A stretch of DNA of 64,000 nucleotides from Serratia symbiotica (GCA_900380265.1 LR025083.1:1426001-1490000), one strand, 5' to 3'. Shown: positions 1 through 12,142, counted from the stretch's first letter. The notes: generated from the sequence alone by a model not told the origin. Translations and numbers: made by a program.

Positions 1-215
1 CTCACTGATTGAGATAAGCTTACTATCAACAACGTCATGCTCTGAGCACATTGTGCTGAGTTGGAGTCATGGCCTTAGTCTATTAGCAAGAAGAACGCAG
101 GGTTCACACAGAGTGGACTTGTGATAGATTGCAACAGGATAACGTCCACCTAACAGGTGTAACCATTACTCATCAGTTGTAAATCAATACTGACAACACC
201 TATCTATGAGAATCG
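1..215 (-). pseudogene. pncA: pncA relic (nicotinamidase), 5' part, cut by window edge
   Basis: On the minus strand just downstream of ansA, bases 174-202 read I-G-V-V-S-I-D-L-Q, matching the start of nicotinamidase PncA (typically ALLLIDLQNDFC). IDLQ lies at 177-188. The reading frame then decays with stops. PncA deamidates nicotinamide to nicotinate for NAD salvage. In E. coli the order is sppA-ansA-pncA, the order seen here. The match is short, so the call rests on motif plus position. The rest of the gene lies outside the window or is unrecognisable. Confidence 0.5.
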
Positions 216-244
216 AGAGTACATAGCCCGCTCTTATCCATTTA

Positions 245-1261
245 CTAATCGCCGCTGCTTAGTTCGCCACGCAGATCTTGTTGCATCTGGTAGCGGATTT
301 GCGCGGGCGTCAGCGGTTGAGTTATCAGATAGTGCAATTTAGTCAACGTGGCCTCTACCGTCATATCAAACCCGCTAATCACTCCCGCATGTGCCAATAC
401 ATTGCCAGTGGCGTACCCTGCCATATTCACTCTACCTGACATGCACTGTGTTAGGTTAATTACTATCAACCCGCGCTCAGATGCATTGCTCAATTCATCA
501 ATCAGCTTAGCTTTCTGAGGCGCGTTACCTACTCCATAGGAACGTAAAATCAAAGCTTTTACCGGCTGTAGCAAAAAATTTCGCACTACCTCTTCCGAAA
601 TGCCTGGATATAAAGTCACGACACTAATCGGCTGCGGTATGATAGCATGCAACCTCAGTTCTCCATTACAGGTAGGACTAGAGATACTGTGAATACGACG
701 AATATGGATTCCAGCCTCCAATAACGGCGGGAAATTGGGAGAAACAAACGCATCAAACCCATCGGCATGCGCCTTAGTAGTACGATTTCCACGGAAGAGT
801 TTATTGTTAAAAAAGAGACACACTTCGTTGACTGGATGATTAGCTGCTAGATAAAGCGCATTGAGCAGATTTGTTTTACCATCGGAGCGGAGCTCCGCCA
901 GAGGCATCTGAGATCCAGTCACAATAACAGGCTTGGCTAAGTTCTCCAACATGAAGGATAGTGCTGAAGCTGTGAAGGCCATAGTATCAGTGCCGTGCAG
1001 AATTACAAAACCATCGTAGTAGTGATAATTCTGTTTAACATCATCCGCGATATTTTGCCAATTTTGCGGCGTCATGTCAGCAGAGTCGATCAATGGCATA
1101 TATTCACATATGGTGAAATCTGGCATTTCTGGGCGGTAGAATTCCGGTATTAGTGCGAGTTGATTCTGGAAATACCCAGAAATAGGAATATAACCTTCAG
1201 AGGAAGGTTGCATTCCAATGGTACCGCCTGTATAAGCAACGTAAATAGATTTCTTTTTCAT
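245..1261 (-). CDS. ansA: L-asparaginase I, cytoplasmic
   Basis: This encodes a 338-residue protein, the same length as E. coli AnsA, which hydrolyses L-asparagine to aspartate and ammonia in the cytosol. The frame stays open further upstream to 1366, but I place the start at 1261 (MKKKSIYVAYTGGTIG). That start matches the family N-terminus and has AAGGG just upstream, while the 35 extra upstream residues resemble nothing. Both catalytic threonine motifs are present: TGGTIG with Thr11/Thr14, and HGTDT with Thr91-Asp92. The typical SDGKTNL segment follows. It lies 88 bp downstream of sppA on the same strand, as in E. coli, and is probably cotranscribed with it. No frameshift or missing motif is seen. 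Confidence 0.96.
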   Translation of the reverse strand: MKKKSIYVAYTGGTIGMQPSSEGYIPISGYFQNQLALIPEFYRPEMPDFTICEYMPLIDSADMTPQNWQNIADDVKQNYHYYDGFVILHGTDTMAFTASALSFMLENLAKPVIVTGSQMPLAELRSDGKTNLLNALYLAANHPVNEVCLFFNNKLFRGNRTTKAHADGFDAFVSPNFPPLLEAGIHIRRIHSISSPTCNGELRLHAIIPQPISVVTLYPGISEEVVRNFLLQPVKALILRSYGVGNAPQKAKLIDELSNASERGLIVINLTQCMSGRVNMAGYATGNVLAHAGVISGFDMTVEATLTKLHYLITQPLTPAQIRYQMQQDLRGELSSGD

Positions 1262-1349
1262 AGCCCTTCTAAACGGAATACAAGATAGCTGAACTCTACT
1301 AAGATAGTGATAAAAACTAGACTGGCCTCCGACGGGTGGCAAACTTGCT

Positions 1350-3206
1350 TTAGAAAACTTCTCCACAAACTAAACAAAATGCATAACAGTTTTTCGGATC
1401 GTTCAGGTTGTTGAGTATCCCTGACTGTTGTGTAACAGTCATCGTTACGGATGCCAGTGATGTAGGCAGTCTCGCTTGAATTACCGATAGCAGCATCATA
1501 TGCAGCGAATCACTCAAATGACTCAGAACCATTTGAGGCAGGCTTACTGTATCGCTAAACCAGGTTAACTTCCACTGTTTTAGTTTAGCCAGCTCGGCCA
1601 CTTTTTTAACAGCATCATCAAAATCACCCAACTGATCAACTAACCCCTTAGCCTTGGCATCACTACCCACCCAAACGTGTCCCTGAGCAATTTTATCTAC
1701 CTGCTGCGGTACCATCTTCCGCGCTTTAGCTACCAACTCAATAAAATTCTTATAGCCATTTTCAATGCTTAACTGCATTCTTTGTGAGAACGCTGCCGGC
1801 AGCGCTTTGGTTGCCGTAATATCAGCTAGCGGCGAAGTTGCCACACCATCGGTGTGCACGCCGATGCTGTCCAACATTCGTTCATAGGTGTTCATAATGC
1901 CAAAAATACCGATGGAACCGGTTAGAGTGCTTGGGCTAGCAATGATATAGTCAGCTGGCGTCGATATCCAATACCCGCCTGAAGCCGCCATACCTCCCAT
2001 TGATACTACCACCGGCTTACCAGCGCTCCGGATCTCAGCCAGTTCAGAGCGGATCACTTCAGAAGCACTAACGCTACCTCCGGGACTGTTGACGCGCAAC
2101 ACCACCGCCTTTATACTCGGGTCTAGACGCACTTGGCGTAGTTCTGCTGCAGTTTTATCCCCGCTCACAGTACCCGGTGTCTGCGGCCCGTCAGTAATGG
2201 CGCCATTAGCAAATACTACAGCGATTTCGTCATTCTGGGCATCATCCGGTTTCGGCTGGTAGTCATAAATGCTTATTGCATTAAAGTTATTGTTACTCTT
2301 GTTCCAGCCAAAAGTTTCCACTAACTTTTCTTCAATAACAGTGCGCGATGCTAATTCATCGACTAGGTTATTATCCAGCGCATAGCGTGCAGTATCACCA
2401 CCTACCGCTTTCAAATTACTTAGCAAATTATCGGCGCCTGGGAAAAGTTGCTGCAAAGTGAGCTGACGGTTAGCTGCCACAGTATTTAAATAATTTTGCC
2501 ACAAACCACTAATCCATCTCGTATCTACCTCTCGCGATGCGAGCGACATATTATCGCGGATAAGCGGCTCGACTGCCGATTTATAGGTTCCAATTCGAAA
2601 AATATGGGAGGTAACTTTGAATTTTTCCAACAGCGATTTGTAGTACAGATTATTACTGGCGAAGCCATGTAGATCGACCGACCCCTGTGGTGCAAGATAG
2701 ATCCTATTTGCGTAACTAGCTAAGTAGTACTGCATCTGGCTGTAGTTGTCGCCGATTGCGATAATAGGTTTGCCGGTATTACGGAATTCACGTAGCACTT
2801 TGCCAATATAATGCAGCGAAGGCTGATCCGCACCGATAAAATCATTCAACTGCAATACGATACCGGTAATAGTTTTGTCATCCTTGGCTTTACGGATACT
2901 GTTAACCAATTCAAACAATGAATTTTCCTGTAGTCGGCTACTAGAAAAACTGAACAGTTCACGCCCCCACTGACGTACTTTATTGTTCACAGACGGTTGA
3001 TCGACCACTAGACCGCTTAAGTCAATCAGCAAAGCACCGTGGTCTGCTATTTCTGGAGTGGTGGAGTGTTGAACGTATAGATAAATACTACCGCCTATTA
3101 GAACTAATGATACTAAAAATAAATTCAGAATCAGGTCCCTGATAAAGTTTAGTAGATGCCATGTCCACCTCACTGTGCTGGTAAAAATGTGCCCTAATGT
3201 GCGCAT
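1350..3206 (-). CDS. sppA: Signal peptide peptidase SppA (protease IV)
   Basis: This encodes 618 residues, identical in length to E. coli SppA, an inner-membrane serine protease that degrades cleaved signal peptides. One N-terminal membrane segment lies at about residues 22-45. Two tandem S49 domains follow. The Ser/Lys dyad is intact and at family positions: Lys209 (in GTYKSAVEP) and Ser409 (in MAASGGYW). The oligomer-supporting motif NSPGGS is at 373-378. The C-terminus (LNDPKNCYAFCLVCGEVF) matches the family. A clear GGAGAG ribosome site precedes the ATG. ansA follows on the same strand, and a decayed ydjA lies divergently upstream, the ancestral arrangement. Confidence 0.97.
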   Translation of the reverse strand: MRTLGHIFTSTVRWTWHLLNFIRDLILNLFLVSLVLIGGSIYLYVQHSTTPEIADHGALLIDLSGLVVDQPSVNNKVRQWGRELFSFSSSRLQENSLFELVNSIRKAKDDKTITGIVLQLNDFIGADQPSLHYIGKVLREFRNTGKPIIAIGDNYSQMQYYLASYANRIYLAPQGSVDLHGFASNNLYYKSLLEKFKVTSHIFRIGTYKSAVEPLIRDNMSLASREVDTRWISGLWQNYLNTVAANRQLTLQQLFPGADNLLSNLKAVGGDTARYALDNNLVDELASRTVIEEKLVETFGWNKSNNNFNAISIYDYQPKPDDAQNDEIAVVFANGAITDGPQTPGTVSGDKTAAELRQVRLDPSIKAVVLRVNSPGGSVSASEVIRSELAEIRSAGKPVVVSMGGMAASGGYWISTPADYIIASPSTLTGSIGIFGIMNTYERMLDSIGVHTDGVATSPLADITATKALPAAFSQRMQLSIENGYKNFIELVAKARKMVPQQVDKIAQGHVWVGSDAKAKGLVDQLGDFDDAVKKVAELAKLKQWKLTWFSDTVSLPQMVLSHLSDSLHMMLLSVIQARLPTSLASVTMTVTQQSGILNNLNDPKNCYAFCLVCGEVF

Positions 3207-3349
3207 GTTCTCTCCAAAAAAGTCGAAAATTACATCAGCCTAATGAGCAACTGAAAAGTGTAGCTTTAAGTCCTCGATCACAGTCTTATAGACGTGGTTA
3301 TCAAATTTTCTTGAGATACCTACCTTGATCTTAATGATCATTACTATTA

Positions 3350-3842
3350 TTGGAAGATGGTACATGCACTTCATATTTTACTGAATTACCGGCCAGGCTC
3401 ACCTATGTCGGCTCGAGCATCCATAGAGAAATACACCAGAATATCATCAATACAGTAGTGCGTGCTACCAATTACATCAATCTGCAACTGGGTTGTTTGG
3501 TGATAATTGAGAGTAAAGAGGCAGACCGCTTCAGTTAATTAATATAAATTGCTTCAATCAGATTAATATAGAAGAATCGCGATTCAAAACCAACTAAGAC
3601 AGCATTCTGTGCATTTTTAGTCATTACTAATAGCGTACTGCGCCGCTACAGACCTAACTATGCTAAATTGGAAGGAAACGCTCCCCGCTAGCTTCGTAGT
3701 ACAAACACCCAAAATAGCAACGTTAACAGATAGTTTTAATAGAACCCGACACACATGGTATTTGTCTAAGTACATAGCGGTATATCATATATTAGAATAC
3801 AGATCACAGGTTCTGTATCGCCACTTTGTGTACCTGAGCTAA
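3350..3842 (+). pseudogene. ydjA: ydjA relic (nitroreductase-family protein)
   Basis: Two open fragments (3350-3538 and 3660-3842) align in order with YdjA, a small FMN-binding nitroreductase of about 183 residues. The first reads RL...HQNIINTVVRATNYINLQLG and then VIIESKEADRFS, matching RLAEPAP...NIIRAG.RAPDH..LQPW..VIEG.GRDRFS. Between them, bases near 3585-3650 still give AIQ and LVIT in shifted frames (AI.KA..., LIITVVA). The second reads NWKETLPASFVV, then DSF...TWYLS and FVYLS (PRWEQE.SAGCAV, QGFGGIWRSG, FLYLG). Stops and frameshifts disconnect the parts. It is divergent from sppA as in E. coli. Substitutions in flavin-contact positions mean that neither ORF is likely to be functional. 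Confidence 0.85.
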
Positions 3843-4089
3843 AGTTACAAACCTCAAAATTATTTTCCAGGAAACACGACTTTCATCTATTTTTATAACA
3901 CTTCTAGATATTCTGTCATTAGGACAGCTTTATTTTAAGAAGTCTATACAGACTATAGAATGTTCTATGTTACTAACATTCAAGTATATTACACACATCC
4001 AATAAGGTTATATACGTTCTGTGGCTATATCTCTGATATAAATAAAATACACATCCCACTAGTTCTCAAACAGAAAACTCAACCTCAAT

Positions 4090-5270
4090 TTAGGTGAACC
4101 ACTTTAAATAACAATTCTGAGCTATCTCAGGCTGCGACTACAGGATTAAACTGATGCACTCCAAGTCTTTTTTAACCTCAGACGGGAACTGAGAGAGAAC
4201 GAATACCTGACGAAAAGAAACTTAAAATATTACAGTTAAAATATCAATGTAAATACAAATCACTTCTCAGCGTAGGGTGAATGTTGATCAACAGCCTGTT
4301 CTAATCAACCCTTTGCCAAGCCGTACCTAATATTATCTTGAATTACGGACATCAAAAGTAATGCACCATATAATGCAAGTCTCCTACGAACGAGCATAAC
4401 CATAGCAATTGATGCGGCCTGGCAATCTCACCGATAGTGCTCAATATCATTTTGCATAAACCCATGAAAATATTTTCGATCTACCGATTCTGGTACCCCG
4501 TGGAGTCACGATAACATAACGCTGTGTAATTATGGTAATGGCCTGGCCATAATCAGTACTACTATTTTCTTTATTTCCTTGTCAATGTCCCACTTTATTT
4601 GACAAGATTGACGCTGCGATCGCCACGAGTGATGTCTACGCCATAAGTCAGCCCGACTATCAATCGGTATCCTTGGCACAAAAATACCTCTAGGTTACTG
4701 TTTGGAATGTCAAGGAAGATAGTTGATAGTGCATATTCGCCTGCCATTAGGCTTCCATTTATAGGTGTGACATCACCGATCTTTGACCTCACTGTCACGC
4801 ATATCTTCAATACCGTACGAATAAACCACACAGCATTGTCAGATCTTGTTGCTTTTTTGATTACTTGTTTTATATGTTCACTCTAGTTATAATAGCCAGG
4901 AAATGTTGTATTAAAAAAACTCAAACATTATGTCAAGACTAGATAAAGCACTTAAACCATAAAGCAATTGCAATGACGTTACCTTATTTTTACCGAAACT
5001 AACTGTTAAAACAGCGCTTAATCTAGAGCTTTCTACGCGTCGTAGATATAGCACAACCCTATAACCAGGCTCAAATAGACGCAATGTGTATTTGTACAGT
5101 AGTCTGTTGTGTGATACTGGTAAATCAAGGAGAGCACATATTCACCTATGGAATACTTTTAAATCTCAGATAATAAAAATGAAGTGCGTTTCTGACAGAA
5201 ACGCAAATTTCCCCTTGTACCTTGTACGTTACAGGTATTACCAGACCTTGGAATAGTCGCTATATTACAG
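4090..5270 (+). pseudogene. selD: selD relic (selenophosphate synthetase)
   Basis: Near 4117-4155 the frame reads GCDYRIKLMHS, matching the SelD N-terminal motif GCGCKISP that carries the catalytic Cys and Lys. The upstream TE.S(H) context also fits. At about 4297-4345 the sequence P-V-L-I-N-P-L-P-S-R-T follows PIVDNPFDFGRIA at codon level. The rest is too eroded to read. SelD makes selenophosphate for selenocysteine and selenouridine. The position between ydjA and topB, on the same strand, is exactly the E. coli order. The 78-residue minus-strand ORF at 4595-4831 inside it is treated as chance. Confidence 0.65.
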
Positions 5271-5280
5271 GAATTATATT

Positions 5281-7100
5281 ATGTAGAAGTAGAACCAACG
5301 CTAATATATAAAGTTACTTATACGCTTAATAACCCGATGCTAGGGTGGCAGTATGGCCCTTCGGATACACTGTATCTTATTTTTCACATTCAATTCACAA
5401 TCGTAACATTTATTCAGAATAGCAACTCTATTAATAATAAGCATCCCTCAGATCAGCATGAATACTGGAGTTTAGAAACATTTTTTGTATGTAACCTCTA
5501 TCAACATAGAGGGAGAAGATCTGGCTAAAAGTGCAGGCAACGCTTACAAGACGATGCCTATAGGCACATTAATTATCTATTTGAGTGAACTTAATAACTG
5601 CTGGATGCAACCAACAGCTTTTATCCTAAAAATATATCCAAATCTCTATTATTCCATAGGACACAGGATAACCCGGAAGAGACATCGCAAAAGACCTAAC
5701 AAGGGGTTGTTAGCAGTATAACAGTTTATTGGACAAATCCCTGCGGCAAAGGCCTCTAATGAACCTAGCCACGTTAGCAGGACTAAGACGGCAAATATAT
5801 TAAATTAAAAAAAGGTGACGAATTCATCCGGAACCCTCCGTACATCCTTCAACCACTCATTTGATCCCTCCAAAGCACTCAAGACCCCGAATGCTATTAA
5901 ATCACCGTATATCGTTATATGTATAGCAATTAAAAATAAAATAGGTGTTTCTATCAGACTATGCGGTGCATCACCTATTTATCTTGCTATAAAGCATGTG
6001 TTAAAAATCAAATAACCTGCGCTAATACCGGATGAAATTTATAAATTATTTTATTATCGAGTTTGCTTACAGACTAAGGGGTTAACTTTAATATGTTTCA
6101 GTTACACTAATTAATTCACAAAACTTCTAATCAAGTTGGTGTATAATTATTAACATGCCTTAGCCATCTCTAAGTGCTGGTATCAGCATGCCATAAACAT
6201 ACATACATGAACAGAGTACTGCGGAAACACAGTGATGCATTCTTTTAACTTAAATAAACTTGCTTATGTTTAAACTCTACTAAAAAGTAGAATTACATAA
6301 CCATGTAACGCCTTAAATTCACTGTTATAAGAATAAAAATAATAAACGTTAACACTCTATTTTCATTAAAAGAATAAAAGCAATATGAATCTCACAACCA
6401 TTCAATTTTAATAAATCCATAAACAAGGTATTAGGATCGTCAGATACTTATAACTATAAAAAGCACGCAAGAGTCCGCATATCCCTTCAACTATCATAAT
6501 AAGTTAACCTAGACATTACTAACTGCTGAACGTAGTCTCATCTTGCATAGGACGTAAAGACCAATCACGAATCAGGATTCGTCTAGAATCCAGTCAAACC
6601 ATATAGGAATTTTTTAACTAGGCATATCCCATTGCCATAATAACTCTTGTGAATTTCACCTATTTAAATATCAGGATACCCTATTAGATAGAATCAGGCG
6701 CACGATCATTGATATACTTCACTAGGAGTGAGTGACCAATTTTTTACCGAGAAATCAATTTTTATACGAGTCCCGCTTATCAAGTCCCACCCTGTCTGCT
6801 CTGAGATTCTGGCAGACATACCCACTAAAGTAGCCACACTATCACTTGGATATGCCTTTATGAAAATTTCACTTCTATACCTACTCTAATTCAGCAACTA
6901 TAGTTACCAGTCATTCACAAATTTCTACTAGCTATTAGTAATAGCACACCACTGATTAAAATCATATCTGGTTTGTTAGCAACACTATCGCCTCTACTAA
7001 AGTAGCTTTAGTGTAGGCTTCATACAGAGAAGAAAACCAAGATCCTGAATAAGTATCTCTTGAAGTTAAGAGGTGATAAGCATCTGGTGAAGATTCAACA
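5281..7100 (+). pseudogene. topB: topB relic (DNA topoisomerase III)
   Basis: Several collinear fragments match TopB (653 residues, type IA topoisomerase that decatenates DNA and works with RecQ). From an ATG at 5281 the frame gives K-L-L-I-R-L-I-T-R-C (KPSLARAIADVL). At 5485-5660 it gives VTS....DLAKSAGNAY, then TLIIYLSELNNCWMQP (VTWC..., PDAY, LPIVPEKWQLQP). At about 5655-5700 D-N-P-E-E-T-S-Q corresponds to the metal-binding GDPDREGQ. At about 6685-6760 RRTIIDILH and FLPRNQFLY match [21 protein letters not shown]. At about 6780-6815 SSPTLSALRFWQ matches the .PDMTA.WE region. Stops and frameshifts are throughout. The 3' end is an estimate from family length. Confidence 0.85.
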
Positions 7101-8399
7101 TAAACTATATAGAAATAACATTTTTACTAGAAAAACATAAACCTGTCAAAGACATTCAACAAGAAATAGAATTCGCATACTATTTATTCATGATTTTAGA
7201 CCAAGTCTTACTATTTCTATGAGCATTTCATTTGTCTGTATTGACCATGCGCTTAGTTGAAACTTCTAAATCGCCTATTTAAAGTAGGCTTACGTATAAT
7301 AGCTGTGCTCTATTTTTAACAGCCCGCACCGTATCGAACGATTTCCATACTGTTTATCACATATTCTAGGCAAGTTAAGGCATGCACTTAGCGCTAGCTA
7401 ACGATCTCGTATGGCTTACGGCCTTACTTCTAGTTAAAGAAGTAGCCGTATATCAGATTGCCGGGTATTATATCCCTACTGAGTTACAAAAAATGTTCTA
7501 TACTCAACAACTACATAAGGATTCACCTCTCCCTCCAACCAGTTACTTTCGTCGCTAGATCCTGCGTTTATAAAACAGGGATGCGCTGTGTACAAATAAG
7601 CGATTTGCACTAACGTTTCAACACTGTCATGATCAAAATACGCTACATTTTCAACATTTTAAGCTGGGAGATTGGCCTAACAATGACTGGACGTCAGTCC
7701 TTGAGTTAATGTGTTATGCTTACTTGTCAACCGTCCATCTCCAGCCGACGTTATAACACGTCACGTAATGTCATTCTTTGGACGCTAAGCTTTGCTAAAA
7801 GTCAGGCCCTTCAGAAACCAAAGAACTTGAAAGACAACAATGATTACAAATAGTCTAAATCATTTCCTGTCCTCGACACAGCCAGGATTATACGCCTTTA
7901 ATAGGCATCTGTTTTTGACGTTTTATTGCAAGTTCAAGCGGAAGAAGCGCATTAAGCATACAGAGTTCTATGCCACGAAATACCAGAGCAAAAGAATCAA
8001 TCAAACTATATAAGATGCTAAATTAGGAATTTGAAAAGCTGATTTCTATAAATCACACTTCAATTACACCGCATATAAAGATTTTTCTAACATTGTCTAA
8101 TATCTACTTAATGGTTATGAATCAACTACAACTTAAACCACCATAAGCGGGAGATTTAGTGAAACTCCTTCAACCTTACCTTAATGGTCTAAACTGAGTA
8201 TTTCTTCTTTCCTTCATTAATTGTCTGATATTCTTTTTAGAAGTCCTATTAGCTATAAACTGGGTAGCTGATAGTAACAGAATTCATGCTTACCCTCCAA
8301 ATGACACGACACTATCATACTCTCTATTCCAATACCGCTTCTATAGCGATGGGTGATCTTACTCGTCTATGGTGAATCAGATCGCCCTAGCGTCAATGG
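7101..8399. other. Non-coding stretch, nothing recognised
   Basis: No ORF worth calling and no relic recognised. In E. coli gdhA lies beyond topB, but I could not find its PYKGGMRFHP or GGGKGG motifs on either strand. Small hairpins are present, for example arms TTACTTC and GAAGTA near 7409-7430 with an outer ACGGC/GCCGT pair. Confidence 0.5.
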
Positions 8400-8565
8400 G
8401 TCATACTGTTTTTTATGCTAGCGGGCGTATATTTATCATGCGGTTTCTATAATCCATTTTTACCAAAACTGTTCCTCACAAGCCTATCGGCATCCAAATT
8501 AGGCGGTCATTACGGAGCACTGCAGGGTACGTTCAACCTTCGTGAACACATTATTAGTAATCCCC
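8400..8565 (+). pseudogene. Possible MFS-type transporter relic
   Basis: A 55-codon stretch without stops reads hydrophobically (VILFFMLAGVYLSCGFYNPF) and ends in GHYGALQGTFNL. That looks like a late transmembrane segment of a TetA/MdtG-like major facilitator protein, where a LQG motif follows the tenth helix. It begins inside a longer decayed stretch and has no start codon. The resemblance is from memory of the family pattern and the segment is short, so this is tentative. No neighbouring relic supports a specific gene. Confidence 0.3.
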
Positions 8566-10650
8566 AACCTAGGTAATTAGAGTTGCCACTAGGCTTATTC
8601 TGTCTTTCAAAGACATCAGTTATAACTATTCAGAAATCAATGATATATCCTATATATCCAAGGATATTATCTCTAACGCAAGCGCATAGAAACAAGAAGA
8701 ATTGCGTAGCTTTGCTTAAAATGTTGATATGTAAGGATATGACCCTGTGCGAGGCGGTGTAATCACTATGCTCGAAGAAAACAATCCGTCAGCATTAAAA
8801 CTAGCAATGCAAATTTAGCGGTCCCTCCTCGAATGAGACCACCACCTACGGTAATGACGGCGCTAAATAGTAAGAACAGCCCTATTTGTGGCTACAGGGA
8901 GATCTAACACTTAGACTCCAGAGTTTCGGCAAAGTTTAATTGGCGTTGTCATTAGAAATCCGCCAGAAGATCAAGTGTGATTTCTCTTCCTATGATTATT
9001 CTAATCACCTTGTTTCCGAGTAATCAATAAATACACTCAAGACAAAGCCCTAACAAGGATTTGTTATTCACCCTCCTACTAGCCGTATTGCCAGCGTGTA
9101 TTACTACTGGCAACCATCTACTCAACCCAATCATTTAATATACCTAATATATTTCCACACCCGTTTATTTTGCAGTATTCGTTAAGTTAACACCATGCGA
9201 TCATCACCGGATGGCAAGAGTTCATTAGCAATATCTACTTCAATCAAGTCCATAATGCCTTTGAGCGCCGGCCTTGGTACTGCAGCACCTTAACATGCAA
9301 GAGCACCATTAATAACACCGCACTTTACCATACCGCCTCAAACAGAATAGCTAAACCGTGTTTGTTTCTACCCGTTTCAGCATTATTACTATGGCTGAGT
9401 TTATCGGATGCCCGGATAGCGCATGCGAAGCGGTCCTTAGCGATCGTATTAACTATAGTTATACTTTACGTGCAGCTTACATTAGGTTAATTTTTAATCT
9501 CATGTCATAATAATGCTATGACCCTACAATCAGCTAATTGATAAGCATCCAATATATTTCCTCGAATATTTTAACTAGTTCAGCACTAAGTGACTAGTAG
9601 AGCTAGATTAACTTCATTTATACACGACTCGTGGATTTACTGCCTGGAATAAGAGATGCTTTGTTGTGATGTGGTTCATATTGGTTAAATTCCTTGTGGC
9701 TTAGCTAGCGCCAGCTAGTGAACCGCACTCTTACTAGCATTGTCAGGACTCTATTTCTAGCAGTTATACTGCCACCAGTTAATTTAATTTTCATCTACAA
9801 ACGCCTCTCGCTATTTAAAATTCTTAATTTAGATCTAATCAGCGATTCACTCAATAGCGCCACTGCACTATGCGGGGATGTTGAGTCGATCTAAAACTAT
9901 AGAGCAAGGCATGGGTAGAGCGGATGCTCACTATAGTTAAACCAAACCGATTTCTGTTTAACATGCATTATCCCTTCCTGCTCCCATATTGGCTACATTA
10001 TATAAATTAAGAAAGTCATAGTTTATGCTTCAAGCAACTGTTCCTAACACAAATAATTATTCCTAACATTAACGATACCAAATTTGCTCATTGGTATCTG
10101 CGTAGTTTATTAAATCGTTGCTATAACAATATTCAGTACGCAGGTTCGTATCTTTCGGCACCGCCTTTAAGGTGTTAATACCATGGCAAACATACAATAC
10201 CGCCACCTCCAGTTTCTGGCCTATCCAGCTTTATTTTTACATCATCTATATCTATACAAAATACTTTTTTGTTAGCTTCCTGTTGATTCATGTGCTTATT
10301 CACATAATCTTTCGGAATAAATTGTATTTTTACCTTGCCTAAACTCAAAGTTTTGCACGTGATTTCAGCTCTAGCTAGAGTTAATATTGCGCTAGTGCTA
10401 AACCGCGGCTGTGAACAAATCGCGTTATGTCCTGAGTCTATCAGCTTATTTAAGGATAAATACCGCATAACTACATAGCAATGCGTGCTTTTTTAATAAA
10501 AATTAAGCCAATTCTTTCTGTTCGTTAAAAGAAAGTGCCATTGTTAGGCTTAATATTAGTACAAAATAAACCGTACGGCGACTTAAGATTCCCATAAGTC
10601 AGTGCTAATAAACTCGCACTATCGTTCTATAAATTCTAGAAAAAGAATTA

Positions 10651-10673
10651 AACACAGTGTTCGGAACTGTGTT
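10651..10673. repeat. Perfect hairpin, 8-bp arms
   Basis: Arms AACACAGT and ACTGTGTT around a 7-nt loop. It lies in non-coding DNA, with no T-tract on either side. Confidence 0.8.
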
Positions 10674-11506
10674 CTTGAAATTTAGCGGTGGCGGCATCAT
10701 CCTATCTCTGATAACGCCAGGAATGAGAATGACTATCTTGATTGAATTCTATTTAAGAAATTGATTATATAAAATTATTTACTTCAGCATTATAACTGAA
10801 TGCCGCAGAGTTCACTTTTCTCACTGGCCTAGAAACGTCCGCCAAGCATTGTTTCTAAAGAACAGCTATCATTGGCTCATGACTAAACTTAAAGCTTCTT
10901 CTTTTCTCATAGCCAAGCACTCAGGTTTTTGGGTGCGTAAAAGTACAAACTCATAACTCCACGTTATTTATAATCATTAGCAGCAGTGATGGCCAGATAT
11001 TGCTCTTATTTGACTCTATAGGTATCTCGTGCCTATAATGTATAATTAGTATTATATTGTGAATTCCCATTTTTCATCCTCATAACTGGCACTTTTAAAT
11101 GGAAATGCACACAAGAAGGGTGCATGTTAAGCGCACGCCAGATTTCCACGCAATAGGTCTAAATAGCACTAAATTTGATTTACAAATACCTCCCTACGTG
11201 ATATCATTTCTTTATTTATACTCCGCAACCTGCATTTGCTTTATATTTATGCTTTAGTCTGCTAATGCAATCCTGCTAGGATGATTTTGTATACCTTGAA
11301 CCAAGGTTATAACGAATTTTTGGTAACTAATATGACTCGCACTAAAGGTTTAACACTCTAAGAAGAGAAGAAACGCAGATGATTTATCTGCGATAAATAT
11401 GGTTTCCTGACAAAATAGCTAATTTAAAATTCGTACTGCACCCAGACAAAAGGCTGGCATAAGCATGTGCTATTCCTTAGCTGGGTAACCACGCCACTCA
11501 ATAAAA

Positions 11507-11532
11507 ATAATGCAAAGAGAGCATTGCATTAT
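11507..11532. repeat. Perfect hairpin, 9-bp arms
   Basis: Arms ATAATGCAA and TTGCATTAT around an 8-nt loop in the 8.6-15.5 kb desert. Confidence 0.85.
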
Positions 11533-12142
11533 AAACTATACAAAATCATCTTTTAAAAAACAATAACTATACCTCAATATAGTGATTCATTACCCAGTAA
11601 TCGATCTGTTGTTTATATTTTGGCTAAGCTTGGTCAATACCAAGAATATTATATATCCTAGTAGTACACTATTTATTGGTGAAAAAGTGCTGGCTCCAGG
11701 GCATGGCGACTGTACTTATAGTCGGATGATTACCTAGCGCCAAAGCAATTTATCCGTGCTTGAGATGAACAAGATCAGAGGAAATTCCATTGAAGATTTT
11801 AATATATACTTATATTATATAACTCTATTGGTATTAATCTGACTCTTCGATTAATATCAAGCCTATTCGACCAGAGCTGCCTGTGATGGTGAGATCTACT
11901 TTAATTCAGTTGACGAAGCACGAGGAAATCAAAACCGCACTTCTTCCTGATCAACCAAAATGGGCATGATGCAAACTCTCGCTGAGAGACTGTATAGCAA
12001 CTATCTTGGGAAGGCCCTCTGGTGTTGAAGGGTTTTCCCTAACCACGAATGACGCTGATACAGAAATATCCTATAGCATAACTAATGAGCACTATGGAAT
12101 CCCTCAGTTTATATTAAGTTTTGATATCTTATTGGTTTTTCC

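Noticed and set aside
4595-4831. 78-codon minus-strand ORF with a smooth, protein-like composition
   Set aside because: It lies inside the selD fossil interval on the opposite strand, and no homologous family was recognised.
10175-10468. 97-codon minus-strand ORF, the longest in the 7-20 kb desert
   Set aside because: No recognisable domain, no ribosome site and no neighbouring gene; a length reachable by chance in 50 kb of spacer.
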